In this document: piece after piece, positions 1 through 8,547 of the stretch | Layout: the number at the start of each line of letters is the position of its first letter | Numbering within the stretch: position 1 is the stretch's first letter | Source of the DNA: Mariniphaga sp040772505 | GTDB taxonomy: Bacteria; Bacteroidota; Bacteroidia; Bacteroidales; Prolixibacteraceae | Assembly: GCA_040772505.1 (NCBI GenBank) | Contig: JAXGYA010000001.1 | Span: forward strand, 372,001 to 436,000 | DNA: 64,000 nt | Reading direction: 5' to 3' | Program-made: the position numbers and the translations under genes | The notes under the pieces: generated by a model | The model's database searches: none | Told to the model about the DNA's origin: nothing | The model's input: only the letters and a program-made list of their open reading frames with translations

Positions 1-46
1 ATTATTAACTAAGCTCTGGAGAAATTAAGAACAAACATTTAAAAAA

Positions 47-523
47 ATGAAACTATTCGATTCTTTTAAAGATTTTCGTAGAAATGTGATAATTACTGTC
101 ATTTTGTTTATAGTATTAGCCATGATTTCATTTGTTAACAGAGATACTGCACTTTCTAAAGTCGCATCCAGTAACAAATCTGTTGTAGTTGGTGCAGATC
201 GACTTTTTTCAGAGTTTTCCCATCTTATTAATGGGAAAAAGGTTGCATTGGTAACAAATCATACTGGTCGGTTGTCCAATGGTAAGCATCTGGCTGATAC
301 TTTATTTAATTATTCTGATGCTGAATTGACTGTGCTTTTTGGAATGCATTTTAATATCCGCACAAATGATTACTCTCTATCAAGAGATGAAGAATCTGAT
401 ATTGATTTCGAAACAGGACTTCCTAAGCACTCTCTTTACGGCAAAATCCATAAACCAACTGGGGGAATGCTGAAAAATGTAGATGTGATAATAATCGATG
501 CAACCATTATACAGCTAATATAA
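47..523 (+). pseudogene. Truncated NamZ-like (DUF1343) exo-muramidase fragment
   Basis: The 158-residue product has one N-terminal membrane or signal segment (about residues 14-30). It then matches the start of the DUF1343/NamZ family: GADRL near residue 49, followed by KVALVTNHTGR. The segment ETGLPKHSLYG and the following KPTGGMLKNVDVIIID also fit the family. Intact members run to roughly 400 residues and continue with a FDIQDVGxRFYTY-type stretch. Here the homology stops after VDVIIID and the frame ends eight residues later, so about two thirds is missing. NamZ enzymes remove terminal N-acetylmuramic acid from peptidoglycan fragments. This copy is most likely a dead 3'-deleted remnant in a decaying island. 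Confidence 0.75.
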
Positions 524-582
524 GGAGGTAATCATAAAATATTCAAACTTAAAGAAAGAGTATAAAATTAATTTAAATCGAT

Positions 583-2793
583 ATGAAATATTCTACATTC
601 TACTTAAACAACAAGTTTTCAAGGTCTTTAAGAACCCTTTTTACTTTTTCACTTATTACTTTTCTGTTTAATGGACATTTACATGCACAGAACGAATCGG
701 ATGTTCTCCGGAACAAATGGCTTCAACATAGCGATGCCTCTAATTCATTATATCACCATCTGACGGGTGAAGCTTTCCAGCTCCTTGATTCAAGGGAAGA
801 AAAAACAGCACAGCTTTTAACTCCGGCAGAGTGGCGGCAAAGGCAGGAGCAAATAAAGCAGGCCATGTGGGATGCCGTGGGGTCATTCCCGGGAAAAACG
901 CCACTAAACCCTAAAACCACAGGGAAAATAGTTAAAGAGGGGTATTCCATAGAAAACGTTGTTTATGAATCCTTACCGGGGTTTTATGTAACAGCCTCCC
1001 TTTTCATTCCCGATAATATTAAAAAACCTGCGCCCGCCATACTTTTTTGCTCCGGACACAGCAGCATAGCTTACCGCCGTCCACTGTACCAGCTCCCGCT
1101 TTTAAACCTCGTAAAAAAAGGTTTTGTGGTGTTGGCCATAGACCCCATCGGACAAGGCGAGCGCCTGCAATATTATGACCGGGTAAAAGGGGAGTCTGTT
1201 ATTGGCAGCTCTACTAAAGAACATTCTTATCCTTCTGTACAGGTCTCATTAATTGGACAATCGATTGCTCGCTATTTCATCTGGGACGGCATCCGCGGCA
1301 TCGATTACCTTGTCAGCCGCAAGGAGGTGGACCCGGATAGGATCGGGGTCCATGGCTTGTCAGGGGGCGGTACCCAAACTGCCTATATTTCAGCTCTCGA
1401 CGACCGTGTGCTTGCTTCTGCCCCGGCGGGTTATATAACCAGTTATAGAAGACTACTAGAATCGATCGGAGTGCAGGACGGTGAGCAAAATTTCTATCAC
1501 GGTCTTTTAACAGGGATCGATCATGCTGACTTTATTGAAGCTCGCGCTCCAAAACCTACCTTGATAATGGCGACTACTGGTGATTTTTTCAGTATTCAAG
1601 GGGTACGTGAAACCTTTAAAGAGTTGAAACGGGTGTATCAGATTTTCGGCAAGTCGGACCACATTGAATTGGTTGAAGACGATGATGAGCATAACTATAC
1701 ACAAAAAAACCGCGAGGCAATGTATGCTTTTTTCCTGAAACACCTTGCAATGCCGGGTAAGCCAGATGAAGAAGAAGTTGAGTACCTCGACGAAGAGGAG
1801 TTGCAAAAGACCACTACAGGACAACTTTCCACATCCCTTGGCGGCGCAACTGTTTTCAGCCTGAATCGCAGTGAGTCTGAACGATATGTCAATGAACAAC
1901 AAAATGCGAGGGTTGAACTTAAAAAACACCTGCCACAGGCACTCATTTCAGCCAAACAACTTTCAGGCTATAAGGAGCCGTACGTATCGGATGAACCGGT
2001 ATTTACCGGGCGGGTTCAAAATGAGGGTTATGCCATTGAAAAATATTTCGTAAAAGGTGAAGGCAATTACGTGGTGCCTTATCTTTTATTGGTACCAGAC
2101 AATCCCAACAATAAAGCTGTTGTTTATCTTCATCCAAAGGGGAAAGCTGGCGCTATGGAAGAAAATAATGAAACAGGATGGCTGGCCGGGCAAGGTTTTA
2201 CAGTGCTTGTTCCTGACCTGTTGGGGACAGGGGAACTGGGGGGCGGTGATTTTAAAGGGGATGCCAATATTGGTGATATCTCCTATAATATGTGGTTTAC
2301 GTCCATGCTAATTGGAAGGAGCATTGTGGGGATCCAGGCCTCAGATGTGGTGAAGCTTTCCCTCCTGCTCCAACAGAAAAACAGGGTTGAACATGTTTTC
2401 GGTATTGCCAGGGAAGAGATGTCGCCGGTGTTGTTGCATGCGGCAGCGTTTAATACTGTAATTTCCCGTGTAGCGCTGATTGAACCGTATTCCTCATATA
2501 GGTCTTTTGTTATGAACCGGTTCTACGATCCGCAGTTTGTCCATAGCCTGGTACCGGGGGCACTCACCGCTTATGACCTGCCCGACCTTGCTGCAACCCT
2601 GGCCCCGGTTAAACTTTTAATTGCCGGGATGACGGATGCCAACAGACAAACTAACGAGGAAGAAATTTCGAAAGATTTAAAAGTAATAGAAGATGCTTAT
2701 CAGTTGATAAATGCCGGAAATCAGTTGGAAGTCGTAAAACAAAGGACTATTATTGATAGTCCTGATGTACTATTTCGGGAATGGGTAAAGTGA
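583..2793 (+). CDS. Exported two-module alpha/beta hydrolase (acetyl xylan esterase-like)
   Basis: A 736-residue protein with an N-terminal signal peptide (residues about 12-36, ending near LHAQ). The first module is a complete alpha/beta hydrolase: an SGHSS segment near residue 157, then the nucleophile elbow GLSGGG with serine 260. Acid and histidine candidates lie in the DDDEHNYT segment near residue 370. A second module spans about residues 455-736, but its expected elbow position reads GIAREEM with no serine, so it may be non-catalytic. The family resembles the long acetyl xylan esterases of Bacteroidota. Inference: it deacetylates plant or algal polysaccharide in the periplasm. It is the longest intact gene of the island. 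Confidence 0.7.
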   Translation: MKYSTFYLNNKFSRSLRTLFTFSLITFLFNGHLHAQNESDVLRNKWLQHSDASNSLYHHLTGEAFQLLDSREEKTAQLLTPAEWRQRQEQIKQAMWDAVGSFPGKTPLNPKTTGKIVKEGYSIENVVYESLPGFYVTASLFIPDNIKKPAPAILFCSGHSSIAYRRPLYQLPLLNLVKKGFVVLAIDPIGQGERLQYYDRVKGESVIGSSTKEHSYPSVQVSLIGQSIARYFIWDGIRGIDYLVSRKEVDPDRIGVHGLSGGGTQTAYISALDDRVLASAPAGYITSYRRLLESIGVQDGEQNFYHGLLTGIDHADFIEARAPKPTLIMATTGDFFSIQGVRETFKELKRVYQIFGKSDHIELVEDDDEHNYTQKNREAMYAFFLKHLAMPGKPDEEEVEYLDEEELQKTTTGQLSTSLGGATVFSLNRSESERYVNEQQNARVELKKHLPQALISAKQLSGYKEPYVSDEPVFTGRVQNEGYAIEKYFVKGEGNYVVPYLLLVPDNPNNKAVVYLHPKGKAGAMEENNETGWLAGQGFTVLVPDLLGTGELGGGDFKGDANIGDISYNMWFTSMLIGRSIVGIQASDVVKLSLLLQQKNRVEHVFGIAREEMSPVLLHAAAFNTVISRVALIEPYSSYRSFVMNRFYDPQFVHSLVPGALTAYDLPDLAATLAPVKLLIAGMTDANRQTNEEEISKDLKVIEDAYQLINAGNQLEVVKQRTIIDSPDVLFREWVK

Positions 2794-2822
2794 TCTTTTT
2801 AATAAAAATCAAATAATCAATA

Positions 2823-3240
2823 ATGAAGATTTTATATTAACAGCAGTCGCAATTATTCTGTCTTTTAGCTTAACGCAGGCGGCAAAACCAGAAAAAGTAG
2901 GAGAGTTTAAAAACAAGACACATCAAAAAAGGTACAAGTATATATTGGAGGTAAACATTTCACTTCCTACATCAACCCCGACGATATAGAGAAGCAAGTT
3001 CTATATCCCATATATACTGCTCTGGGAAGTATCTTACACTGGGTTTTCCATTGGATCCAAGACCTTATCAACGCACCGATCATCCGCACCATGTAGGGCT
3101 TTGGCTTAATTTCGGAAATGTAAACGGACTAGATTTCTGGAACAATTCGATTGCCGCAAAACCTGCCAAAAATCTAACGTGGACAAGCCAGAACCAAACA
3201 GGAAAAACGCGTAACTTTACTGGATTGGAACTACTTTTGG
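2823..3240 (+). pseudogene. Frameshifted DUF6807 (PmoA-like) protein remnant
   Basis: Three frames carry consecutive pieces of one protein. Near 2840 a frame encodes a signal-peptide-like stretch (AIILSFSLTQA). From 2932 a second frame encodes VQVYIGGKHFTSYINPDD and continues to about 3025. From about 3036 a third frame encodes LGFPLDPRPYQRTDHPHH followed by VGLWLNFGNVNGLDFW. The RTDHPHHVGLW core is characteristic of DUF6807, often annotated as methane oxygenase PmoA although unrelated in function. At least two frameshifts separate the pieces, and the homology stops after the FWNNS segment near 3160, so the gene is dead. Members are usually found among sugar-catabolism genes of Bacteroidota. 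Confidence 0.72.
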
Positions 3241-3245
3241 AACTA

Positions 3246-3413
3246 CTAACAGAAAAATACAAAAAGGATATATCCTGTGTGCTTTCATGTTACGACAGGA
3301 TAATTATCAACGGCACAATGCCGGAGATATCCTATTCACGGGGAATGACCAATTACATGTACGAAAATAATATCAGGATATTTGTATCTACTCTACCAAC
3401 CCCGTCTTGTTAG
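3246..3413 (+). pseudogene. Fragment of another conserved gene fused behind the DUF6807 remnant
   Basis: In the same frame as the last DUF6807 piece, the product switches to KYKKDISCVLSCYDRI, then INGTMPEISYSRGMTNYMYE and NNIRIF, and ends eight residues later. I recognise this only as the N-terminus of a family of long conserved proteins of unknown function (pattern KYxxxIxxxLSxxDRIxxxGT, GMTxY) that recurs as scattered copies in bacterial genomes. The recognition is from memory and weak. The junction, at about 3200-3246, and the loss of the remainder point to deletion or insertion of a mobile segment. Confidence 0.4.
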
Positions 3414-3441
3414 ATGCTCCCCAGATATCTAACTTCGCGCC

Positions 3442-3876
3442 ATGCGAAAAAATCAAAAAGCCAGTCCGGCAACTGACGAATATAGCAAAGAAGATACCTG
3501 CCCGGCCAGTTGACGGGTGTACCTGGCCATTGAGCTATGGCATAAAAGCGGTTTGTCCCAGGTTAAGTTTTGTTCACGTGAGAAGTTGTCGGTAAAAACA
3601 TTTAGCTATTGGCTGAGGAAATACAGAAAAGAAAAGGGACTATCGATTGAGCGTGGCAGAAAAGTTTCCGACACAAAAATATCCAGAGGTCAGACATTAA
3701 GCGAAACAAGCACAGATTCCGAACGAATAGATGTATCTTTTCCTAACGGGGTCCAACTGAGTTGCCCGGTTGGAATTGACATCGGCCAGTTAAAAAAACC
3801 TGATAAACTTTTAGCCTGTATCTGCTTTGTCATCCCAAAACCGGTTCCACTTATACCGGATTGTTTTCAAATTTAG
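3442..3876 (+). pseudogene. IS66-family accessory protein TnpA remnant
   Basis: An ATG at 3442 opens a frame (MRKNQKASPATDEYSKEDT) interrupted by an in-frame TGA at 3511-3513. It continues from GTG 3517 as YLAIELWHKSGLSQVKFC followed by LSVKTFSYWLRKYRKEKG. This pattern of a helix-turn-helix plus KTFSYWxxK is typical of the IS66 first ORF. It is followed by the usual C-terminal strand VSFPNGVQLSCPVGID. The downstream IS66 TnpB and transposase are absent, and the last 25 codons are unrelated. No terminal inverted repeats were seen. This is a dead insertion-sequence relic. Confidence 0.72.
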
Positions 3877-4174
3877 AAAATCCAAAAACCTCGATTGAAT
3901 ACCCGGCCTGATTGATTTTATATACCACTATATACCCCTTGTAAATCAAATCACGAATGTCACTACGGTCAAAGAATATTGATTTCCTGTTTTTATAAGG
4001 CATAAGGGGAATTTCTTTTATCCTTTTTAGCAGTTCCGACTTGAATTTTCGTGCAGCATGTGGTTTATCCTCAATTTGCAAAAGCAAAAGTTTATCCAGG
4101 CAGCTTTGCGCTTCCCCATATTTTCTTAATTTTATCGCAAAACCATTATTATCAACACAACCATGAAGCATCAA
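3851..4174 (-). pseudogene. Orphan RelE/ParE-family toxin, probably remnant
   Basis: Residues about 37-107 match RelE/ParE-type toxins of Bacteroidota: KPHAARKFKSELLKRIKEIP, NRKSIFFDR, IRDLIYKGYIVVYKI and the C-terminal VFGFSKFENNP. The first 35 residues do not look like the usual start of the family. The reading frame begins inside the 5' end of the sulfatase gene on the other strand (12-bp overlap). No antitoxin frame is adjacent on either side. The most likely reading is a toxin whose N-terminus and antitoxin were lost. A short functional orphan toxin starting inside the frame cannot be excluded. Confidence 0.6.
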
Positions 4175-5536
4175 TTTACCGGATTTATTACATTCTTAAC
4201 CCTTTTAATCACTGGCTTTTCAGTAATCGGTAGTTCCGGCTGCACACAATTAGAACAAAAAGAGAAAATCCCAGATAAGCCCAACATCCTTATAATAATT
4301 CCCGATGATATGGGTTGGAGCGATGTCGGATACCACGGGTCGGAAATCAAAACACCCAACATCGACAAATTGGCAGAGTCAGGTATTCGTATTAACCAGC
4401 ATTATGTAATGCCCACCTGCACCCCGACCCGCGTAAGCCTGATGACGGGTAAATACCCCAGCCGGTACGGAATAACCGGGCCAGACTATGGTGAAGTAAT
4501 CGACCTCGGCGACCCTACCTTAGCCTCTGTTTTACAGGAGAATGGTTATTTTACAGCCATTGCCGGCAAGTGGCACATGGGTTCTCCTCCGTACACACCC
4601 TTGAAATATGGGTTCCAATCTTCGTACGGATATTTTGACGGCCAGATTGATCCCTATACACATGAATACAAAACAGAAACAGCTTTGACCGAAAGAAGAT
4701 CGTGGCACCGGAACGATGAATACTTAGATGAAGAAGGGCATGTAACCGATCTTCTCGCAGCCGAAGCAATCCGGGTTATAGAAGAAAACCGCGACAGGCC
4801 GTTTTTCCTTTATGTTGCCCATCATGTTCCGCATTATCCGCTGGATGAGCCTGATGAGTGGATGTCTGTTTATGAGAACAAGAATATGTTTCAGCCCCGG
4901 AAGTTGTTTGCAGCCAGTGTCACCCACATGGATGACGCGGTCGGTAAAATTATTGATGCTTTGGAGCGTACCGGTCAGCGTGAAAATACACTGATACTTT
5001 TTACAAGTGATAACGGGGGGCAACACAGTTGGCATAGTGAGACAGAATACCGCGGAAAATATGCAGATAAACCGCATACAGTATTGGGGAATAATTATCC
5101 ACTCAGAGGGTGGAAAGGTGATTTGTATGAGGGAGGTATCCGGGTGCCAGCCTTTGTAAACTGGCCGAGCCGGCTGAACCCCGGAGCAATAGATTTCCCC
5201 ATGCACATTTCAGACTGGCTACCCACCCTGTGCGAACTGATTGGAACAGAAACTCCATCAGACCATACCCTTGACGGGCGGAGCATCTGGCCCTTGCTTG
5301 CCGGGGAACAACAGGCGGGAGAGGAACGACCCATATACTGGAAAATCAGATCGCACTATGCCGTAAGAGAGGGCAACTGGAAATTGTTGCTCAACCGGAA
5401 CAGCAACAAGGCTGAACTCTATAATCTAAAAAATGATTTTAGGGAAACACAGGACCTTAGTGAAAATAATCCCGAAAAAGTGGCATACCTGATGGAATTG
5501 CTTGAAGGATTTAAAGAAGGAGACAGGGAAAAGTAA
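4163..5536 (+). CDS. Sulfatase lipoprotein (S1 family, formylglycine-dependent)
   Basis: A 457-residue sulfatase. A lipoprotein signal ends in IGSSGC (cysteine 27), so it should be anchored to a membrane in the envelope. The metal-binding start PNILIIIPDDMGWSD has aspartates 48 and 49. The activation motif CTPTRVSLMTG places cysteine 86 as the residue oxidised to formylglycine, then arginine 90. Later hallmarks are GKWHMG near residue 137 and TSDNGGQ near 283. Length is normal for S1 sulfatases. Known for the family: hydrolysis of sulfate esters on glycans after activation by a maturase, which is not encoded in this window. The glycan substrate cannot be told from sequence. It is intact although its 5' end overlaps the toxin remnant. 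Confidence 0.9.
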   Translation: MKHQFTGFITFLTLLITGFSVIGSSGCTQLEQKEKIPDKPNILIIIPDDMGWSDVGYHGSEIKTPNIDKLAESGIRINQHYVMPTCTPTRVSLMTGKYPSRYGITGPDYGEVIDLGDPTLASVLQENGYFTAIAGKWHMGSPPYTPLKYGFQSSYGYFDGQIDPYTHEYKTETALTERRSWHRNDEYLDEEGHVTDLLAAEAIRVIEENRDRPFFLYVAHHVPHYPLDEPDEWMSVYENKNMFQPRKLFAASVTHMDDAVGKIIDALERTGQRENTLILFTSDNGGQHSWHSETEYRGKYADKPHTVLGNNYPLRGWKGDLYEGGIRVPAFVNWPSRLNPGAIDFPMHISDWLPTLCELIGTETPSDHTLDGRSIWPLLAGEQQAGEERPIYWKIRSHYAVREGNWKLLLNRNSNKAELYNLKNDFRETQDLSENNPEKVAYLMELLEGFKEGDREK

Positions 5537-5595
5537 TGAATTTACCGTTTGTATCTGTTTAGGGAGTTTTTTCGAGCATTCTAAAAATGAATCAA

Positions 5596-5697
5596 GGATA
5601 GCATCGCCCATAAGCGATGCCATCCGGTGTCCGGAAGGATGGCATCCCTTATTGATTTTTTGCAGCAATTTTGAGCTGAGAGGAAGGGATGCTATCC
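5596..5697. repeat. Nested inverted-repeat element
   Basis: An outer pair, GGATAGCATC (5596-5605) and GATGCTATCC (5688-5697), encloses an inner hairpin GATGCCATCC (5616-5625) / GGATGGCATC (5637-5646). The inner loop itself contains the palindrome TCCGG-TGT-CCGGA. The two arm pairs are near copies of each other (GGATxGCATC). It lies 60 bp after the sulfatase stop. It could be a REP-like element or a terminator-like RNA structure. No T-run follows. Confidence 0.6.
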
Positions 5698-5802
5698 GCA
5701 AGTGTTAATAACGAATAATAATCTAAGCGCTTTTTATTATCTTAGGCAGCTAAACAATTACAAAAATTATTACACCATTAATAATAAATTCAAAAATCAA
5801 TT

Positions 5803-7203
5803 ATGAAACGAAGAGATTTTATCACTGCAACTGCAGGAATGGCAGCCGGAGTATCGTTACTGTCAAACCCGGTTGGAGCTGCAATCAGCAGCCAGAAAAA
5901 ACTGAGAATCGCCATGATAGGCACCGGGGTCAGGGGAATTGGATTTTGGGGAAAACGGGTTGTCGATAATTACAGTGACATTGTAGAGTTTGTCGGATTA
6001 TGTGATATCAACCCGGGCAGACTTGAATACGCCAAAGCGCACATGAAGGTAAATTGCCCTGTCTTTACCGATTTCAACAAAATGATGACGGAAACAAAAC
6101 CGGAGATGGTTATCGTAACAACAGTGGACTCCACTCATCACGAATTCATCATTAAGGCAATGGAAATGGGCGCTGACGTTATCACCGAAAAGCCAATGAC
6201 CACCGATGAGGTGAAATGTCAGGCAATTTTGGATGCTGAGAAAAGAACCGGCAAAAAATGTATCGTAGGATTTAATTACAGATACGGAATCCTTCCCAGC
6301 GCCATCAAGGAACAGTTAGTTAAAAAACCAATCGGAGAAATTACTTCGGTTGATTTCCATTGGTACCTTAATGTCTATCACGGAGCTTCATACTTCAGAC
6401 GCTGGCACGGTGAAATGGCAAAAGGCGGCTCGCTTTGGGTACATAAAGCCACTCACCATTTTGATTTGCTAAACTGGCTCATCGATTCTGATCCGGTGGA
6501 AGTTACTGCATATGGTGCACTGGAACATTATGGGAAAAATAATAAATTCAGGGGAGCTAACTGCCGAAATTGTGCATATACTGATCAATGCGACTATTTC
6601 TGGGATATTACAAAAAGTCAGCACGACATGAATTTGTATGTTAACAACGAAAAATACGACGGATACATTCGCGACAATTGCCTATGGCGCGAAGAAGTTG
6701 ATATCTACGATAAAATGTCAGCTCAGATAAAGTATGCCAACAATGTCATCGTAAACTACTCACTTACAACTTATTCTCCTTATGAAGGATGGCGAATTGC
6801 ATTCAACGGAAAAGATGGCCGTCTTGAATCTTGGGAAGATATTCCATGGCGGAGACAGGAAAAAATCAATCAGGCACAGCTTCACGCTGCCGAAATGAAT
6901 CAGAGTGGCGGAGATGCAACTCGCTATGATGAGATTTTTATGATGAAGAATTTTGAGCGTGATTATGAGATAATAAAAATTGAAGCAGCTCGTGGCGGAC
7001 ATGGCGGCGGAGACTCAAGGTTACAGGATAAGATTTTCCGAAATCCAAATATGGCTGATCCATACAAACACTCGGCCGGAACCCGTGATGGTGCCATGTC
7101 GTGCCTCATTGGAATTGCAGCAAGAAAATCTATCGAAGATGAGCGCCCTGTCAAAATTGAAGAGCTGACAGATATAAAACCACATCCTACAAGAGGTGTA
7201 TAA
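5803..7203 (+). CDS. Tat-exported Gfo/Idh/MocA family oxidoreductase
   Basis: A 466-residue protein starting MKRRDFITATAGMAAG, a twin-arginine export signal. The Rossmann NAD(P)-binding loop is MIGTGVRGIG near residue 39. The second family hallmark, EKPMTTDE, lies near residue 129, with the active-site lysine in EKP. A cysteine group (NCRNC near residue 252, DQC, later DNC) may bind a metal or stabilise the fold; similar cysteines occur in Bacteroidota homologues. Family members oxidise or epimerise sugars, or act as glycosidases through an NAD-dependent mechanism (GH109). Export by Tat suggests the cofactor is bound before secretion. The substrate is unknown. It appears intact within the otherwise decayed island. 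Confidence 0.82.
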   Translation: MKRRDFITATAGMAAGVSLLSNPVGAAISSQKKLRIAMIGTGVRGIGFWGKRVVDNYSDIVEFVGLCDINPGRLEYAKAHMKVNCPVFTDFNKMMTETKPEMVIVTTVDSTHHEFIIKAMEMGADVITEKPMTTDEVKCQAILDAEKRTGKKCIVGFNYRYGILPSAIKEQLVKKPIGEITSVDFHWYLNVYHGASYFRRWHGEMAKGGSLWVHKATHHFDLLNWLIDSDPVEVTAYGALEHYGKNNKFRGANCRNCAYTDQCDYFWDITKSQHDMNLYVNNEKYDGYIRDNCLWREEVDIYDKMSAQIKYANNVIVNYSLTTYSPYEGWRIAFNGKDGRLESWEDIPWRRQEKINQAQLHAAEMNQSGGDATRYDEIFMMKNFERDYEIIKIEAARGGHGGGDSRLQDKIFRNPNMADPYKHSAGTRDGAMSCLIGIAARKSIEDERPVKIEELTDIKPHPTRGV

Positions 7204-7257
7204 AATTTATTGAATTAGGCTCTTAACCAATAACGACAAAAGTGGTGTATTCGGGGA

Positions 7258-7480
7258 ATTACCCCATAGCCGGCACGGCAAAGGTGACCAACGACCAATA
7301 GACGGGCTACGGCAGTTCACGGCGTGACTTTATGGCACACCGTGAATTGTGAGCACCGACCAATGGACGGGCTACTGCCCGCTGGCGAAGGATTTCGCGA
7401 ACATGGTACAGATCCCGTCCGGCAAAAAGGGCAACAACTTTCCCGAACTGCACAGGGCGATCATAATGCTCAAGGATTCT
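7258..7480 (+). pseudogene. IS1595-type transposase remnant
   Basis: Frame 2 from 7358 reads DQWTGYCPLAKDF, MVQIPSGKKGNNFPELHR and AIIMLK, the pattern of the C-terminal half of IS1595-family (ISXO2-like) transposases (DxWxGY...NFxELHxxI). An upstream shorter copy (7288-7310) repeats the same DNA, GACCAATAGACGGGCTAC, with a stop in place of the tryptophan. The two copies are separated by a 7-bp inverted repeat, TTCACGG (7316-7322) / CCGTGAA (7340-7346). The coding match runs into the truncated MFS gene. Identification is from the residue pattern only. Confidence 0.6.
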
Positions 7481-8400
7481 GGACACTTTTTTTCTCAACA
7501 ATGATTATTGGCATTGCGAACGGCAGTGTGGAGGCGGCGGCAAACCCATTGGTAACGGCCCTTTACCCAAAGGATAAAACAGCAAAACTCAATCGCTTCC
7601 ATATGTGGTTTCCCGCAGGTATCGTAATTGGAGGTTTGATCGTTTTCTTTTTGAATGACCTGGGTATTGGCTGGCGTATTCAAACAGCAGTAATGTTACT
7701 TCCAACATTAGGATACGGATTCCTCTTTTTCCGTCAGAAATTTCCCGAAACGGAACGTGTTTCATCAGGTGCAACCTATAAAGATATGCTGAAAGCTTGT
7801 GTTTCACCATTTTTTATTTTTATGGCATTTCTTATGATACTTACTGCTTCAACTGAACTTGGTACGAATCAATGGGTTGCGGCATTATTTAATCATGCTG
7901 TCGATAACTTATTTGGCGAAGGCGTTGGTTCCATTTTAATTTTAGTTTGGATTTCGGCAATAATGGCATTAATACGTTTATTTGCTGGTCCGATTGTTCA
8001 TCGTTTATCGAGTATCGGTGTCCTTCTGTTTTCAGCAATCTTCTCAGGTATTGGATTATATCTGATGAGTATTTCCTCAGGGACAGTTTTATTTGCATCA
8101 GCAACGGTTTTTGCAATGGGTGTTGGTTTATTCTGGCCAAACATGTTAGGAGTGGTAGCAGAGAAGTCACCCACTACCGGAGCACTCGGTCTGGCTATAA
8201 TGGGCGGAATAGGATTTTTGGGGGGTGCAATTGCTCAACCTGTCTTAGGAGCAATTTATGATACACAACTAATAAAGTTTGGCAATGATTTGGCGGCAGG
8301 TTCTGCTACTTTGCAATACGTTATTATTTTACCCGTATTTTTAACACTTGCTTTTCTTTATTTATTTCTTAAAAACAACAGAAAAACGAGCAAGATTTAA
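7324..8400 (+). pseudogene. N-terminally truncated MFS sugar transporter, chimeric start
   Basis: The 358-residue frame becomes transporter-like only from QGFWTLFFSTMIIG (about nucleotide 7471). It then matches Bacteroidota MFS transporters of the glucose/galactose or fucose permease type: EAAANPLVTALYP, LNRFHMWFPAG, and about eight further membrane segments to the end. The first 49 residues are out-of-frame translation of transposase DNA. Normal members are about 410-430 residues with 12 membrane segments, so the first three or so are missing. The protein is very unlikely to transport. Its neighbours suggest it once served the esterase/sulfatase/oxidoreductase island. Confidence 0.75.
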
Positions 8401-8547
8401 AATTTTCATCCAGAGAATGAGCAAAAAAATATTCTGAATAGAAAACTCAGAAAGGGAATGGTTGGCGGTGGCACAAATGCGTTTATTGGTGCTATCCATC
8501 GCCTCGCAGCGTTTATCATACAAAATCACGGAACTATTAATGTGTAG
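8401..8547 (+). pseudogene. N-terminal fragment of a second Gfo/Idh/MocA oxidoreductase
   Basis: Directly after the MFS stop, in the same frame, the translation reads NRKLRKGMVGGGTNAFIGAI then HRLAA. This is the dinucleotide-binding loop and following helix typical of Gfo/Idh/MocA enzymes with a GMVGGGxxAFIGxxHR start. After HRLAAF the match ends and a TAG follows at 8545. About 90 percent of the expected gene is missing. MFS transporter followed by this oxidoreductase type is a common sugar-use gene order, so this supports one original operon. Confidence 0.6.

Noticed and set aside
5803..7203. Assignment of the Tat oxidoreductase to GH109 glycosidase
   Set aside because: The Rossmann and EKP motifs are shared by the whole Gfo/Idh/MocA superfamily; nothing seen is specific enough for GH109.
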